Shown here: one piece after another, positions 24,625-34,071 of the stretch
How positions within the stretch are numbered: position 1 is the first letter of the stretch
Layout of the letters: every line of letters starts with the position of its first letter
Source of the DNA: Gluconobacter sp. Dm-62
GTDB lineage: Bacteria > Pseudomonadota > Alphaproteobacteria > Acetobacterales > Acetobacteraceae
Assembly (NCBI RefSeq): GCF_018256155.1
Contig: NZ_JAERLY010000008.1
Coordinates: 121,821 to 185,820, forward strand
Length of the DNA: 64,000 bases
Reading direction: 5' to 3'
Position numbers and translations under genes: made by a program
Notes under the pieces: generated by a model
Databases searched by the model: none
What the model saw: the letters and a program-made list of their open reading frames with translations, nothing else
Told to the model about the DNA's origin: nothing

Positions 24625-26141
24625 TGCGGCACTCCATGATGTCCCGTCATGCAACGCTTCTGCTGTGCCTGACGGCGCTTTCCGCCTGTGCGGTTGGGCC
24701 GGATTTCCATCGCCCGGATCTGCCGAAGAACGCGGCCTATCAGGGCCAGCCGCTGACCGCGACCACCGGACACGGTGCCGCAGGTGCAACCGTGCCCCAG
24801 CAGTTTCAGGCGGGCGTGGATATTCCGGGCAAGTGGTGGACGGTGTTTGGCAATCCGTCCCTGAATGCGCTTGTCGATCAGGCACTGGCGAACAACCAGT
24901 CCCTGCGCGCCATGCAGCAGGGACTGAAATCTGCCTGGGAACAGCGCCGGATCGAGGGCGCGGGCCTGTATCCGACGCTCTCCGCTTCGTTCAATCCGAC
25001 GCGGAACAAGACCTCGAAGGTTTACTCCCCCGTCCCGAATTCGAATGTGTGGCTCTATAACGTCCATACCGCGCAGCTGAATATTGGCTATGTGCCGGAT
25101 CTGTGGGGCGGAACGCGCAGGGCGATTGAGGCGGCCGGAGCGCAGGCGGATCTCCAGAAGTTCCAGCTTGAAGCCACCGCGCTGACCATGATTTCCGATC
25201 TCGTGAATGCGACGATCGAGGAAGCCACGATCCGCGCTGAAATCGACGCCACCAACGAACTGATCCGCAGCCAGCGCGCGGTGCTGAAGACCGTGACGGC
25301 AGAGCAGGGCATCGGCAATGCATCGCGGCAGGACATGGTCCAGCAGCTGGCCTCCGTGGCGCAGCTTGAGGCGACGCTTCCGGGCCTGAGCCTGCAACTG
25401 GCCCAGACACGGGACCAGATGGCCGTTCTGGTTGGTGTGACGCCCAATTCACCGCTGCCCGAATTCCGGCTGGAGCAGTTCACTCTGCCCAAGACGCTCC
25501 CGGTCTCGCTGCCGGGTGATCTGCTGAACCAGCGTCCCGATATCCGGGCTGCGCAGGCGCAGATCCAGTCCGCCAGCGCGCAGATCGGTGTGGCCATCGC
25601 CAACCGTCTGCCGAACGTGCAGCTTAGCGCCACACCGGCGCAGGCTGTCGGGGTGATGAGTGACTTCTTCAAGCCCGGTTATGGCAACTGGACGATCGCT
25701 GCGACCCTCATGCAACCAATCTTTCAGGGTGGTTCGCTGCTGCATGCCGAGCGTCAGGCGCGCGACAACCTGCTTCAGGCCAACGAGACCTACAAAGCTA
25801 CGGTCCTGTCCGCGATTCAGGACGTGGCGGACAGTCTGCATGCCGTCACGTTCGACGCCGATGCCCTGAAGGCCGATGAGGATCTTCTGAAGGCAACGAC
25901 GCAGAGCCTGACGATTGCCCACGGGCAGTTGCGTCTGGGAGATGTCAGCGAACTCGTGCTGCTTCAGGCGCAGCAGACCGATGCTCAGGCGCGTCTGGCC
26001 TACGTTCAGGCCGAAGGTGCGCGTTTTTCTGACAGTGTGGGGCTATTCCAGTCGCTTGGCGGTGGCTGGTGGAACCGTAATGACATGGGAATGACGCCGG
26101 CCGCGCAGAAGGCGCTCGGGAAGTCGCTGCTGCCTTGGTGA
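24621..26141 (+). CDS. Outer-membrane efflux lipoprotein (NodT/OprM type)
   Basis: A 506-residue TolC-like channel. The signal peptide ends in a lipobox (LTALSACAVGPDFHRP), and CAVGPDF is the common start of NodT-type lipoproteins. The WWTVFGNPSLNALVDQAL block and two repeats of paired helices and strands follow, for example PDLWGGTRRAIEAAGAQ and NQRPDIRAAQAQIQSASAQI. It completes the tripartite pump with the adaptor and RND proteins upstream. The second copy of the dispersed hairpin repeat begins four bases after its stop. Confidence 0.94.
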   Translation: MMRHSMMSRHATLLLCLTALSACAVGPDFHRPDLPKNAAYQGQPLTATTGHGAAGATVPQQFQAGVDIPGKWWTVFGNPSLNALVDQALANNQSLRAMQQGLKSAWEQRRIEGAGLYPTLSASFNPTRNKTSKVYSPVPNSNVWLYNVHTAQLNIGYVPDLWGGTRRAIEAAGAQADLQKFQLEATALTMISDLVNATIEEATIRAEIDATNELIRSQRAVLKTVTAEQGIGNASRQDMVQQLASVAQLEATLPGLSLQLAQTRDQMAVLVGVTPNSPLPEFRLEQFTLPKTLPVSLPGDLLNQRPDIRAAQAQIQSASAQIGVAIANRLPNVQLSATPAQAVGVMSDFFKPGYGNWTIAATLMQPIFQGGSLLHAERQARDNLLQANETYKATVLSAIQDVADSLHAVTFDADALKADEDLLKATTQSLTIAHGQLRLGDVSELVLLQAQQTDAQARLAYVQAEGARFSDSVGLFQSLGGGWWNRNDMGMTPAAQKALGKSLLPW

Positions 26142-26144
26142 AGG

Positions 26145-26261
26145 TATTCAGGGCTCTGCCCTGAAACCCGCCAAAGGCCGGGGGCCTTTGGAAACCGCTT
26201 TATTGGAATCGGGATCAAAGGGACCGCGTCCCTTTGCGGGGTATGGGGCAGCGCCCCATAC
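26145..26261 (+). repeat. Dispersed multi-hairpin repeat, copy B
   Basis: Same element as 7375-7491, in the same plus-strand orientation although the flanking gene here is on the other strand relative to copy A. Stems are CAGGGC/GCCCTG, CCAAAGGCC/GGCCTTTGG, CAAAGGGA/TCCCTTTG and GTATGGGGC/GCCCCATAC. The last two stems differ from copy A by paired changes. It lies between the efflux channel gene and the convergent M61 peptidase gene. Confidence 0.85.
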
Positions 26262-26262
26262 A

Positions 26263-26296
26263 GGCTGATCTGACTCTTCACAGGATCAGATCAGCC
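26263..26296. terminator. Hairpin between convergent genes
   Basis: GGCTGATCTGA pairs perfectly with TCAGATCAGCC around a 12-base loop, directly after repeat copy B and 12 bases before the end of the M61 gene. There is no long T-run, so it is a possible bidirectional terminator. Confidence 0.5.
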
Positions 26297-26307
26297 CAAG
26301 ACGCCCC

Positions 26308-28248
26308 TTACGGACGCGGCGCGTAAATCGCGCTCAGGCGATCCGGCGTGCCTTCGATGCGCTCCAGATGCGGGTAACGCAGGCCATCGTGATAGGGGAT
26401 GGAGACCGTGCTGACATGGTCGCCGGATTTCACGATCAGGCGGATGTCCTGCTTCGGATCCTTTTGCGCGTCCGTGACGGCATGGAGCAGACGCTGGGGC
26501 GTGAAGCTCATGTCGTTGACGGCCACGATCGTCGTGCCAGGGATCACGCCTGCCTTGAAGGCCGGGCTCATCCAGTGCTCGCGTCCCACATGTCCGGCGC
26601 CATTCACTGTCAGGCCGAGGGAGAAGGACAGGTCCGTAGAGTGACGGGCGGCTTCGCTGGCTTTGACGAAGGAGGTGGGCTTGGACGTGTAGACCAGCTT
26701 GTAGCCGCCATTGGTCAGGCCATTGAGTGGAGCATGCAGCTGGATTGTGTCCAGACGGTCGTGCAGGAACTTCGCCCAGTCATAGGGCTGTACGCTGTTG
26801 AGCGTCGCGACCACATCGTTGAACTGATAGGGGCTGACGACGAAGCTGCCGCTGTTCGTGCCGAAGAAGGCCTTGGCGAAATCATCCAGCGACTTGTGGT
26901 CGTTGGACAGCTTGCGGATCAGAGCATCGGCATCCAGCCAGACGAGCTGGCCTTCGACGTAATAGTCTTCCGAACGCTGCCAGTCGCGCCATGACAGCGG
27001 TGCACGCTGGGCGATAACCGGATCGTTCGTCGTGTCTTGCAGCGGGCGCCACTGACGGCCCGTCTGGTTGTCATAGGACGCCGCCATATAGGCCAGCGCT
27101 TCGAAGCCCTGATCCTTCGTCACGAGCCCGGAGCGCGCGGCCAGAACATTGCCCCAGTACTGCGTCTGTCCTTCATAGACCCAGAGCAGGGAGCCACGCT
27201 GCGGCGTGTTGAAGTTCGGCGCCCACATATCGGCCGGACGGCGATACTTGCCGTTCCAGGAATGGGTGTATTCATGGGCCAGCAGGTCACGCGTAGGGAA
27301 TGTCTTGTCCCATTCCGTGAAATAGCCCGGTGCCGCGCTGTTCTCGCTGGACTGGTGATGCTCGAGGCCGATGCCGCCAAGCTCTTCCGTCAGAGCCAGC
27401 AGGAAGTCGTAATGGTCATAGTGATGCGAGCCGAACAGGGATGTGGCCTGACGCACGAGGTTCTGATGCGCGGCAACCTGCTGCGGCGTGGCGTCCAGTG
27501 AATCCGGATCATCTGCCACGACATCCAGCGAGACCGGAACATGGTCCGGCCCGGTCAGGTCGAACTTGCGGAAATAGCGCCCGGCGTAGATCGGTGAGTC
27601 CACGAGCGTGTTGAAGGTCGTGGCGTTGAAATGCGTCTCGTCGCCATAGGTGGCAGCACGGAGGGCCGAGCCGATCTGCCAGCCATGCGGCACGCGCACG
27701 GAGGGCTGAACCGAAATATCGCGGGTAAAATACCCGGCCGGGTAGAGCGAAACCTGATCCCACTGCACGTTGACGATGGACGGCGTCATGACCATCCGGC
27801 CCTGACCCGGCGCAATCGGGGTCATAAGCTGGAAATGCAGATCCAGGCTCGGCGTGCTGCTGGAGACCGGGACGTGGAAGGCGGCGACGTTCACCGTGTC
27901 GCGCTTCCACTCCAGCGTGCGCCCACCGCTCTGTACGTGCAGGCTGGCGAACTGTTCGATGACGCCCGTCGGGGAATGGTCGCCAGGGATCCACATCGGA
28001 TACAGAAGGATCATCTCGCCCTTCTGCTGCGCCTCTTTCGGCACAGGAACCGTCTCATGGATCGACATGACATGATGGACTGTGTCGGTCGCATCGACTG
28101 AAACCGTCAGGTTGCCCGGGAAGGGGCGATCCAGCGGTTCGGGGATGGGAGCCGGCATGGGAAGCGGCATCGGTTGGGTCTGGGCAAGTGCAGGGGAGAC
28201 CAGACCGCTGAAAGCCGTCAGGGCAGCCAGAAGGCGCAGAGAGGACAT
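26308..28248 (-). CDS. M61-family metallopeptidase with PDZ domain
   Basis: A protein of about 646 residues from the ATG at 28248 (MSSLRLLAAL); a TTG at 28272 adds eight residues. A signal peptide (cut near ALAQ) sends it to the periplasm. The N-terminal beta domain resembles glycyl-aminopeptidase precatalytic regions. The zinc site HEYTHSWNGKYRRP lies near residue 325, with the Glu of LLWVYEGQTQYWG as third ligand. A PDZ domain is visible near the C-terminus (FKAGVIPGTTIVAVNDMSF). Family members cleave N-terminal Gly/Ala residues. It is probably a monocistronic housekeeping peptidase of the periplasm. Confidence 0.93.
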   Translation of the reverse strand: MSSLRLLAALTAFSGLVSPALAQTQPMPLPMPAPIPEPLDRPFPGNLTVSVDATDTVHHVMSIHETVPVPKEAQQKGEMILLYPMWIPGDHSPTGVIEQFASLHVQSGGRTLEWKRDTVNVAAFHVPVSSSTPSLDLHFQLMTPIAPGQGRMVMTPSIVNVQWDQVSLYPAGYFTRDISVQPSVRVPHGWQIGSALRAATYGDETHFNATTFNTLVDSPIYAGRYFRKFDLTGPDHVPVSLDVVADDPDSLDATPQQVAAHQNLVRQATSLFGSHHYDHYDFLLALTEELGGIGLEHHQSSENSAAPGYFTEWDKTFPTRDLLAHEYTHSWNGKYRRPADMWAPNFNTPQRGSLLWVYEGQTQYWGNVLAARSGLVTKDQGFEALAYMAASYDNQTGRQWRPLQDTTNDPVIAQRAPLSWRDWQRSEDYYVEGQLVWLDADALIRKLSNDHKSLDDFAKAFFGTNSGSFVVSPYQFNDVVATLNSVQPYDWAKFLHDRLDTIQLHAPLNGLTNGGYKLVYTSKPTSFVKASEAARHSTDLSFSLGLTVNGAGHVGREHWMSPAFKAGVIPGTTIVAVNDMSFTPQRLLHAVTDAQKDPKQDIRLIVKSGDHVSTVSIPYHDGLRYPHLERIEGTPDRLSAIYAPRP

Positions 28249-28328
28249 GAGGATATTCCGCTTGTAAATCAAATTACTCCAAGCCCTAAACGGCTTGGCA
28301 AACCTTCACAAGAGGCTGTTCGGCAGTT

Positions 28329-28925
28329 TCAGATCAGGGCGGGGGTGTGGATGGTCCAGCCGGCCTGTCCGGGTTCGAGAAACATCGGCACGGCATTGGG
28401 CAGGCGGACATTTACCGGGAGTCCCATTCCTGCACGCAGCCCTCTGAAAAGTGCGCCATGAGCCACGAACAGCGGGGTTCCTCCGGCTGCGAGTTCGCGG
28501 TTGATGGCGGTGACGGCGCGGGCCGTCAGGGCATCAAAGCTCTCGCCACCTTCCAGAAGGTGGCCCTGTTCGATCCAGGGCTCGTACCAGTCTCCCATCG
28601 GTGTGCCTTCCTGAACCCCAAAGCAGACTTCCGCGAGTTCGTCCTCGACCCTGAACGGCAGCGTCACACCAGTCATGTCGCGAATGGCGTCATGGGTATG
28701 GGTGGCGGTCACAAGTGCGCGGCTCAGGGGAGACGACACGATCCGGTCGAAAGGCTGCTGCCCGTCACGGAAAAGCCCGGCAAGCGTCTCTCCCGCCCGC
28801 GTCGCCTGGGTCAGGCCGGTTTCGTTAAGGGGGATATCCGTTCGACCCTGTGCCAGTCCCTGACGGTTCCAGTCAGTTTCACCGTGGCGAAGATACCAGT
28901 AAGAGCTGAGGGCAATCTGCGACAT
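28329..28925 (-). CDS. Histidine phosphatase family protein (phosphoglycerate-mutase-like)
   Basis: A 198-residue protein starting at the ATG at 28925 (MSQIALSSY); the frame runs further upstream but without a better start. The phosphohistidine motif LRHGETDWNRQG and the second histidine in LFVAHGALFRGL define the histidine phosphatase superfamily, and RIVSSPLSRALVTATH carries the conserved arginine. The substrate is unknown: members include cobalamin phosphatases, sugar phosphatases and PhoE-type enzymes. It lies 50 bases downstream of prs on the same strand and may be co-transcribed, which would hint at a phosphorylated sugar substrate, but this is inference. Confidence 0.9.
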   Translation of the reverse strand: MSQIALSSYWYLRHGETDWNRQGLAQGRTDIPLNETGLTQATRAGETLAGLFRDGQQPFDRIVSSPLSRALVTATHTHDAIRDMTGVTLPFRVEDELAEVCFGVQEGTPMGDWYEPWIEQGHLLEGGESFDALTARAVTAINRELAAGGTPLFVAHGALFRGLRAGMGLPVNVRLPNAVPMFLEPGQAGWTIHTPALI

Positions 28926-28974
28926 GGCGAAAGTCCGTTCACGAAGACTGGACCGTGAAACGGGCCGATAAACC

Positions 28975-29907
28975 TCAGTCGAAGAGAGAAGAGACTGAGC
29001 TTTCATCGGCAACGGCGCTCATGGCCCGGGCGAGCAGGTTGGCTGTGGTGATCTGGCGGATATTCGGGGTCTCGAGGAGAGCCTCGGTTGCCGGAATACT
29101 GTCAGTCAGCGTCAGCATGTTCAACGGACTGTCTTTCACGCGCTGGCAGGCATTGCCAGTCAGAACGCCGTGAGTGACGTAAGCTTCCACGCCCTCTGCA
29201 CCGCGGGCCATGAGGGCGTTGGCAGCGTTGCACAGCGATCCGCCACTGTCGATGATGTCGTCCACCAGGACGCAGTAGCGACCTGCGACGTCACCGATGA
29301 CGTTCATGACTTCCGACACCCCCGCGCGTTCACGGCGCTTGTCGATGATGGCGAGATCCACATTCAGGCGCTGTGCGAGCTGACGGGCACGGACCACACC
29401 ACCCACATCCGGGGAGACAATGATGAGTTCGCGGTCAGGCAGACGGGTCTTGAGGTCGCGCACGAACAGCGGCGCGGCATAGAGATTGTCGGTCGGGATG
29501 TCGAAAAAGCCCTGGATCTGCATGGCATGCAGATCCATCGTCAGGATGCGGTTGGCACCGGCTTCGGTCAGCAGGTTCGCGACGAGTTTGGCGCTGATCG
29601 GTGTGCGCGGGCCGGATTTGCGATCCTGCCTTGCGTAACCGAAATATGGCATGACGGCCGTGACGCGCTTGGCCGATCCGCGACGCAGCGCATCGAGCAT
29701 GACCAGCAGTTCCATGAGATGGTCATTCGTCGGCATGCAGGTGCTCTGCACGACGAAGACGTCCTCACCGCGGACGTTTTCCTGAATCTCGACGAACACT
29801 TCGCCATCGGCAAAGCGTTTTACCACGGTTTTGCACAGAGGCATCCGGAGTTCATGGGCGACCGCGCGGGCCAGCGGCAGGTTACTGTTGCAGGCTACGA
29901 TCTTCAT
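28975..29907 (-). CDS. prs: Ribose-phosphate pyrophosphokinase
   Basis: Prs makes PRPP from ribose 5-phosphate and ATP, the precursor for nucleotides, histidine and NAD. The 310-residue length is normal. Key blocks are [70 protein letters not shown]-type [20 protein letters not shown], and the PRPP loop [21 protein letters not shown] feeds HisG, encoded 22 kb away. Confidence 0.97.
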   Translation of the reverse strand: MKIVACNSNLPLARAVAHELRMPLCKTVVKRFADGEVFVEIQENVRGEDVFVVQSTCMPTNDHLMELLVMLDALRRGSAKRVTAVMPYFGYARQDRKSGPRTPISAKLVANLLTEAGANRILTMDLHAMQIQGFFDIPTDNLYAAPLFVRDLKTRLPDRELIIVSPDVGGVVRARQLAQRLNVDLAIIDKRRERAGVSEVMNVIGDVAGRYCVLVDDIIDSGGSLCNAANALMARGAEGVEAYVTHGVLTGNACQRVKDSPLNMLTLTDSIPATEALLETPNIRQITTANLLARAMSAVADESSVSSLFD

Positions 29908-30059
29908 GAAAAACGGCCTCGTCCGGTGTCCGACAGGGAAGTTGCTGGCCTTCTAACAGCGCAGCGCCCCCCTGTCATCCGTCCTGTCTCATTCTTTCTG
30001 CGTACCAGTTGGTCGGCATCTGCATGCCGTGCCAACCCGATACACTCAGTCCGGCTGTC

Positions 30060-30944
30060 TCAGAACTGCCAGGCCAGTCCGGCGTGCAGCTTCAGACCGT
30101 TGCTCAGGGCACTTGAGGTGCCTGAATAGGAATATGCCGATACCACCTGGTTGCTGAATACTTCGCCATTCCGGTCACGGCCGTAGGAAATATAGGAGTA
30201 GTCTCCGCCCGCCGTCAGATGGAGACGCCGCGTCATGCGGTAATCCATGCCAAGCCCACCTTCCCACAAGGGACGTGGCTGGTTGTTGTAGGAAATACCG
30301 GAATTGAGGACTTCCGCCCATCCGAACCGTCCACGCAGGACGAGGCGGGATGTGAGGGCGTAATCAGCCTTCAGGCCGGCACCGGCGAAGTAACGTCCGG
30401 ACCCGTAGCCGAAATCTCCGTCACTGCCGCTCGTGACATATCCACCCTGAATGAAAGGCGTCAGCAGAAAGGTATCGGAGAGCAGAAGAAAACCCTTGCC
30501 GATCTCTCCCCGATTATCCGTGCCATTGGAGCTGTCGTTTCCGCCCGCTGAAAATCCGAACGGCGCAGAATTGCTGGAGTAGCTGCGATAATGAGACTTG
30601 TAGTTCCTCTGGCCGTCTTCAAGCGAGAAATGCAGGGCGCCGTAAAGATTTTCGATCCCGAAGGCATTGAACATGACCGACGCATCGGCCTGAAAACCTG
30701 GGGTCCAGCCGATGGTGCGATAGCGCGAGGCGCTTGCGGATTGGGTGATAAATCCGGAACCGCCATTCTCCGTTGCGCGGGCATTGTAGCCGCTGACGCT
30801 GTTGCGGAACGTACCTGTCATCGAAAGGCCGATCTCACGGTTCACGGCAATGACAGGTGCGGGGTCAGCGAGGGCGGAAACAGTGGGGATGAGACCCGCG
30901 CAGAGAGTCACGGTGGATAGGAGAGGACGGAACAAGCGACGCAT
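30060..30944 (-). CDS. Outer-membrane beta-barrel protein, family not identified
   Basis: From the ATG at 30944 (MRRLFRPLLSTV), which has GGAG upstream, the product has 294 residues, a signal peptide cut after VSALA, and a terminal LHAGLAWQF ending in Phe as in outer-membrane barrels. Alternating strands such as LRGRFGWAEVLNSGISY and GGLGMDYRMTRRLHLTAGGDYSYI, plus a Ser/Asn-rich surface loop (SYSSNSAPFGFSAGGNDSS), support a porin-like barrel of 10-12 strands. The function is unknown; it is probably a small channel or adhesin. It lies 101 bases downstream of a lipoprotein gene. Confidence 0.82.
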   Translation of the reverse strand: MRRLFRPLLSTVTLCAGLIPTVSALADPAPVIAVNREIGLSMTGTFRNSVSGYNARATENGGSGFITQSASASRYRTIGWTPGFQADASVMFNAFGIENLYGALHFSLEDGQRNYKSHYRSYSSNSAPFGFSAGGNDSSNGTDNRGEIGKGFLLLSDTFLLTPFIQGGYVTSGSDGDFGYGSGRYFAGAGLKADYALTSRLVLRGRFGWAEVLNSGISYNNQPRPLWEGGLGMDYRMTRRLHLTAGGDYSYISYGRDRNGEVFSNQVVSAYSYSGTSSALSNGLKLHAGLAWQF

Positions 30945-31045
30945 CAGAAACTCCGGATGAAAAAGCCAGAGTCGTGTAACAAACAGGATTACATAAATAT
31001 ACAAAGAGTTACAAATATATGTCTCTGTTATGATTTCATCTGCGA

Positions 31046-31981
31046 TCAGGCGGCTTTTTTCGGCGTATTCTTCGTCTCCGGCAGAGGAGCATGTTCCCGG
31101 CCCGAGAAGTTTGTGACGATGGTCCGCACGCCCTGAGCAGCCTCTTCTGCGGCCATGTCGGCGGTATCGCCCCATGCGCCATCCAGCGAGTGGGGGGCGA
31201 TGTCGTGCAGCTGGGTGGCGGCTCCGGCCTCTTTTCCGGCCGGTGTCAGGACGTGCCAGACAATCTCGATATGATCGACAGGATGTCCGGTGTTGCCCGC
31301 TGCGCCTGTTTTGAGGTCGACCGTTCCACGGACAATGAAGTCCGCGCCCTTTTCAGTGGTTGTCACTGTGTTGGTCTTGTCTGGCAGTGAGGAATAGAAG
31401 GCACGGGCCAGTGCGACATTGCCGTCGCCGGGTGCGCCGGTGACACCCTTGAAGCAGATCTTTGCAGGCCGGTTCATGAGGCTGTGCGGGTCCTGCTGCA
31501 TCATGTTGGCCTGGATGCCCGTGAGCAGGTTCGCCAGCTGGGGTGCTTCCTGAACGGCAGCGCCCTGAAGTGCCATCCTGTCGCCAGCGCTCCATCCCGC
31601 CATATCCACCGCGGGTCCGTCCGTTTCCGCCCGGATCTTTCCTTCCGGCGTCATGATGACGTAGTGGGGCACAACTGTCCCTCCGTGGGTGGCTGCGCTC
31701 ATTTTCAGCCACCAGTCCCCCTTCTTGCGCGGCTGGGCGATGGCAGGAACGGACTGGCCGACCATGGCCTGTGCCATGTCATGAGCCCAGAGTGCGGCGG
31801 CATCGTCGGACAGCAGGGAGTCTGTGGGTGTCGGAACGGCGAGGCGGGCCGGGGGTAGATTTGCCGCTGTCAGATATCTAGCCTGCTGCCCCGGATCGGC
31901 GAAGGGCCGTGAAAGATTGAAGCACCCTCCCAGGACAAGGGGGAAGCAGAGAGGCAGCAGGGTAAAGCAGAGGCGGCGCAT
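31046..31981 (-). CDS. Lipoprotein of unknown function
   Basis: A 311-residue protein with a lipoprotein signal (PLCFPLVLGGC; Cys19 is the acylation site). The next residue is Phe rather than Asp, so it should be sorted to the outer membrane. The mature part is mixed alpha/beta with no recognised domain; conserved-looking stretches are PAKICFKGVTGAPGDGNVAL, KGADFIVRGTVDLKTG and VDHIEIVWHVLTPAGKEAG, which recall periplasmic proteins that handle assembly or export factors. It lies downstream of a TonB-type gene (79-base gap) and upstream of the barrel protein. The three may be one transcriptional unit. Confidence 0.8.
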   Translation of the reverse strand: MRRLCFTLLPLCFPLVLGGCFNLSRPFADPGQQARYLTAANLPPARLAVPTPTDSLLSDDAAALWAHDMAQAMVGQSVPAIAQPRKKGDWWLKMSAATHGGTVVPHYVIMTPEGKIRAETDGPAVDMAGWSAGDRMALQGAAVQEAPQLANLLTGIQANMMQQDPHSLMNRPAKICFKGVTGAPGDGNVALARAFYSSLPDKTNTVTTTEKGADFIVRGTVDLKTGAAGNTGHPVDHIEIVWHVLTPAGKEAGAATQLHDIAPHSLDGAWGDTADMAAEEAAQGVRTIVTNFSGREHAPLPETKNTPKKAA

Positions 31982-32060
31982 CGGTGTTCCGGTAACAGGA
32001 CAGTGACCCGGAGGACTGTATGGGATTGCGGCTCCGATGTCGAAGCCGCGCCCTCTGCCC

Positions 32061-33179
32061 TTACCGGCGGATCAGGATGTAGTTGATCGTCACGTCGATA
32101 TCGAAATGGTCGCCCTTCATGTCCGGCGGAACCGGTGGCAGATGCGCGCCCTGGAACATGCCGGTCGTCGCGGCATCCAGCGAATAGGACCCGGACTGGC
32201 TCATGAGCCGGACGGACTTCACATGGCCCGAACGGTCCAGCACCACATGCACCGAGGACGGACCATCCTCGCCGGCGCGGGCGGCCTCTTCCGGATAGTA
32301 CATATGCGCCCGGATCCAGCGGTCGATCTCGCCGCCGTAATCCTCGCTGACGCCCTTAACGCTCGTGCGGGTCTGATACGGTGCGTTGATGGCGCCGTTC
32401 ATGCTGAGTGGCCCCAGCGACATATCGATTGGGCCGCCAGACCCGGATGCACGACCGCGATGACGACGATAGGGCGAGGGCTGTTCGCCGAACGACAGGT
32501 CCATCGGATGCGCGAATGGATTGTTCCGATCGGAGCGCACGGAACGCTGCGAGTGATGGGCGTGCGGGGACGTCTGCTGGCTGCGATGGCTTGGCGCTGC
32601 ACCAGGTGTGATGGGCGCAGGCGTGGGCGCGGTCTTGGGCAGTTCGGCCGAGGGTTCCTCGGGCACGTCGGGCGCGGATGGCGTTTCAGGTGTCGGGACA
32701 GCCGGGGTCGGTGCAGCCTGTTCCTTTTCCGGCTGCTGCTGGTTTTCCTGCGTCTCCTGCGGACTCTCGGCCGCGGGGGGAGGCGGCGCGCCACCTTCCT
32801 CATGCTCGCGGGGGCCGCGCATGCTGCTTTTCGATGGCGGCGTATCGAAGACCATTTCAACCTGCGGCTGTTCCTGCCCGGCAGGTGAGCCATGCACGCC
32901 CTGATGCTGCATCAGGAGGAAGGCCAGAACGGCGGCGTGAAGTCCGGCCGAGAAAATGAACGGAACTGTCGGCCCGTTCTCGACAATGGTCTGCGGCCGC
33001 ATCATCGGCGTCAGCACCGGGCGGACCGGAACTGCTGGCGGTACGTAGTCTCTCAGGCGCTCGCGGGTGCCTGCGGGGGCATGCTGTGGACGTGCGGGAG
33101 CTGTCCGCGCCGAGGGGGCGAAGAGCTGGGGCTCGCGTTTCTGCGGCTTTCCGGACGTGACGGCGGCCGTTCCGCTCAT
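32061..33179 (-). CDS. TonB-like energy transducer
   Basis: A 372-residue protein. Residues 1-70 are cytosolic (long for TonB), a single membrane anchor (VPFIFSAGLHAAVLAFLLM) follows at about 72-90, and then comes a Pro/Glu/Gln-rich periplasmic linker (about 100-215) including a His-rich SHRSQQTSPHAHHSQRS stretch. The C-terminal domain (about 290-372) has the TonB_C pattern: YYPEEAARAGEDGPSSVHVVLDRSGHVKSVRLMSQSGSYSLD and VTINYILIRR. It should couple the proton-motive force to outer-membrane receptors, one of which lies 22 kb away, together with ExbB/ExbD outside this window. Confidence 0.85.
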   Translation of the reverse strand: MSGTAAVTSGKPQKREPQLFAPSARTAPARPQHAPAGTRERLRDYVPPAVPVRPVLTPMMRPQTIVENGPTVPFIFSAGLHAAVLAFLLMQHQGVHGSPAGQEQPQVEMVFDTPPSKSSMRGPREHEEGGAPPPPAAESPQETQENQQQPEKEQAAPTPAVPTPETPSAPDVPEEPSAELPKTAPTPAPITPGAAPSHRSQQTSPHAHHSQRSVRSDRNNPFAHPMDLSFGEQPSPYRRHRGRASGSGGPIDMSLGPLSMNGAINAPYQTRTSVKGVSEDYGGEIDRWIRAHMYYPEEAARAGEDGPSSVHVVLDRSGHVKSVRLMSQSGSYSLDAATTGMFQGAHLPPVPPDMKGDHFDIDVTINYILIRR

Positions 33180-33416
33180 ATGCGGATCAGTCCATCGGGA
33201 AAGGACCTGGCAGAAAACAGCCGGTCGGCGAAGGGAAGGTGGCGTCGCATCATCGCCAGACCTTTTGCACCAGGGCGGTCGGGGTTGTCATCCGGCAGGC
33301 TGGTTATCCGGGGCTGGGGGTGGGCGTATATCTTGGCGTATCATGGCAGTAATGCGAGACCCACGAAAGACACAAAGAGTCACGCGAACCTTAACTTCCG
33401 GAAAGGCATGTTCCTG

Positions 33417-34064
33417 ATGGCTGATTCTGCCACACTTCTTGGCGCAGATCCCGATCTTGCGGCGGTCATCGCCCGGATTGGACCGTGCACCCTGCGCGGT
33501 GATGATGGGCAGGAGCCCTATGATGCCCTTCTGCGAGCCATTGCCGGACAGCAGCTGCACGGTGCGGCGGCGCGGAAGATTTTTGGGCGTCTGTGCCTTC
33601 TTGGTGAGCCGGGCAGCCTGGAGGGACCACCACCGGTGCCGGAGCGGATTCTTTCGCTTTCCGAAGAAAGTCTTCGGGCCTGCGGTCTTTCCGGAAGCAA
33701 GCTGCTGGCTATGAGGGGCGTTGCACAGGCGCGTCTGGATGGCATCGTGCCCAGCCGTTCCGAAGCCGCTGGCATGACGGATGAAGAGCTGATCGCACGT
33801 CTTATCACCCTACGGGGCATCGGGCGCTGGACGGTCGAGATGCTGTTGATGTTTACGCTCAACCGTCCCGACGTAATGCCGGTTGATGATTTTGGTGTGC
33901 GGGAGGGGTGGCGCCGGATCAGGAGACTTGAGCTGTCACCCAAGCCAAAGGCATTGAAGGAAGAGACGGCCCGCTTCTCTCCCTACCGCTCTACGCTGGC
34001 CTGGTATTGCTGGCGCGTGGCGGAGGAAGGGAAGAAAACGGCTCCCAATCCGTTGACGGCCTGA
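33417..34064 (+). CDS. DNA-3-methyladenine glycosylase II (AlkA-type)
   Basis: A 215-residue helix-hairpin-helix glycosylase that removes alkylated purines from DNA. Visible motifs are YDALLRAIAGQQLHGAAARK near residue 45, the hairpin LRGIGRWTVEML, and the catalytic Asp region MPVDDFGVREGW. The ATG at 33417 (MADSATLLG) is preferred over 33408 because the GGAAAGG ribosome binding site then has normal spacing; the much longer upstream frame is not coding. It converges with the GGDEF-EAL gene with a 7-base gap. Confidence 0.93.
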   Translation: MADSATLLGADPDLAAVIARIGPCTLRGDDGQEPYDALLRAIAGQQLHGAAARKIFGRLCLLGEPGSLEGPPPVPERILSLSEESLRACGLSGSKLLAMRGVAQARLDGIVPSRSEAAGMTDEELIARLITLRGIGRWTVEMLLMFTLNRPDVMPVDDFGVREGWRRIRRLELSPKPKALKEETARFSPYRSTLAWYCWRVAEEGKKTAPNPLTA

Positions 34065-34071
34065 TGCCCGC

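Noticed and set aside
32892-33416. Long upstream extension of the AlkA-type frame
   Set aside because: The extension overlaps the antisense TonB gene and has no start or composition fitting a coding region. The start at 33417 gives the normal family length.
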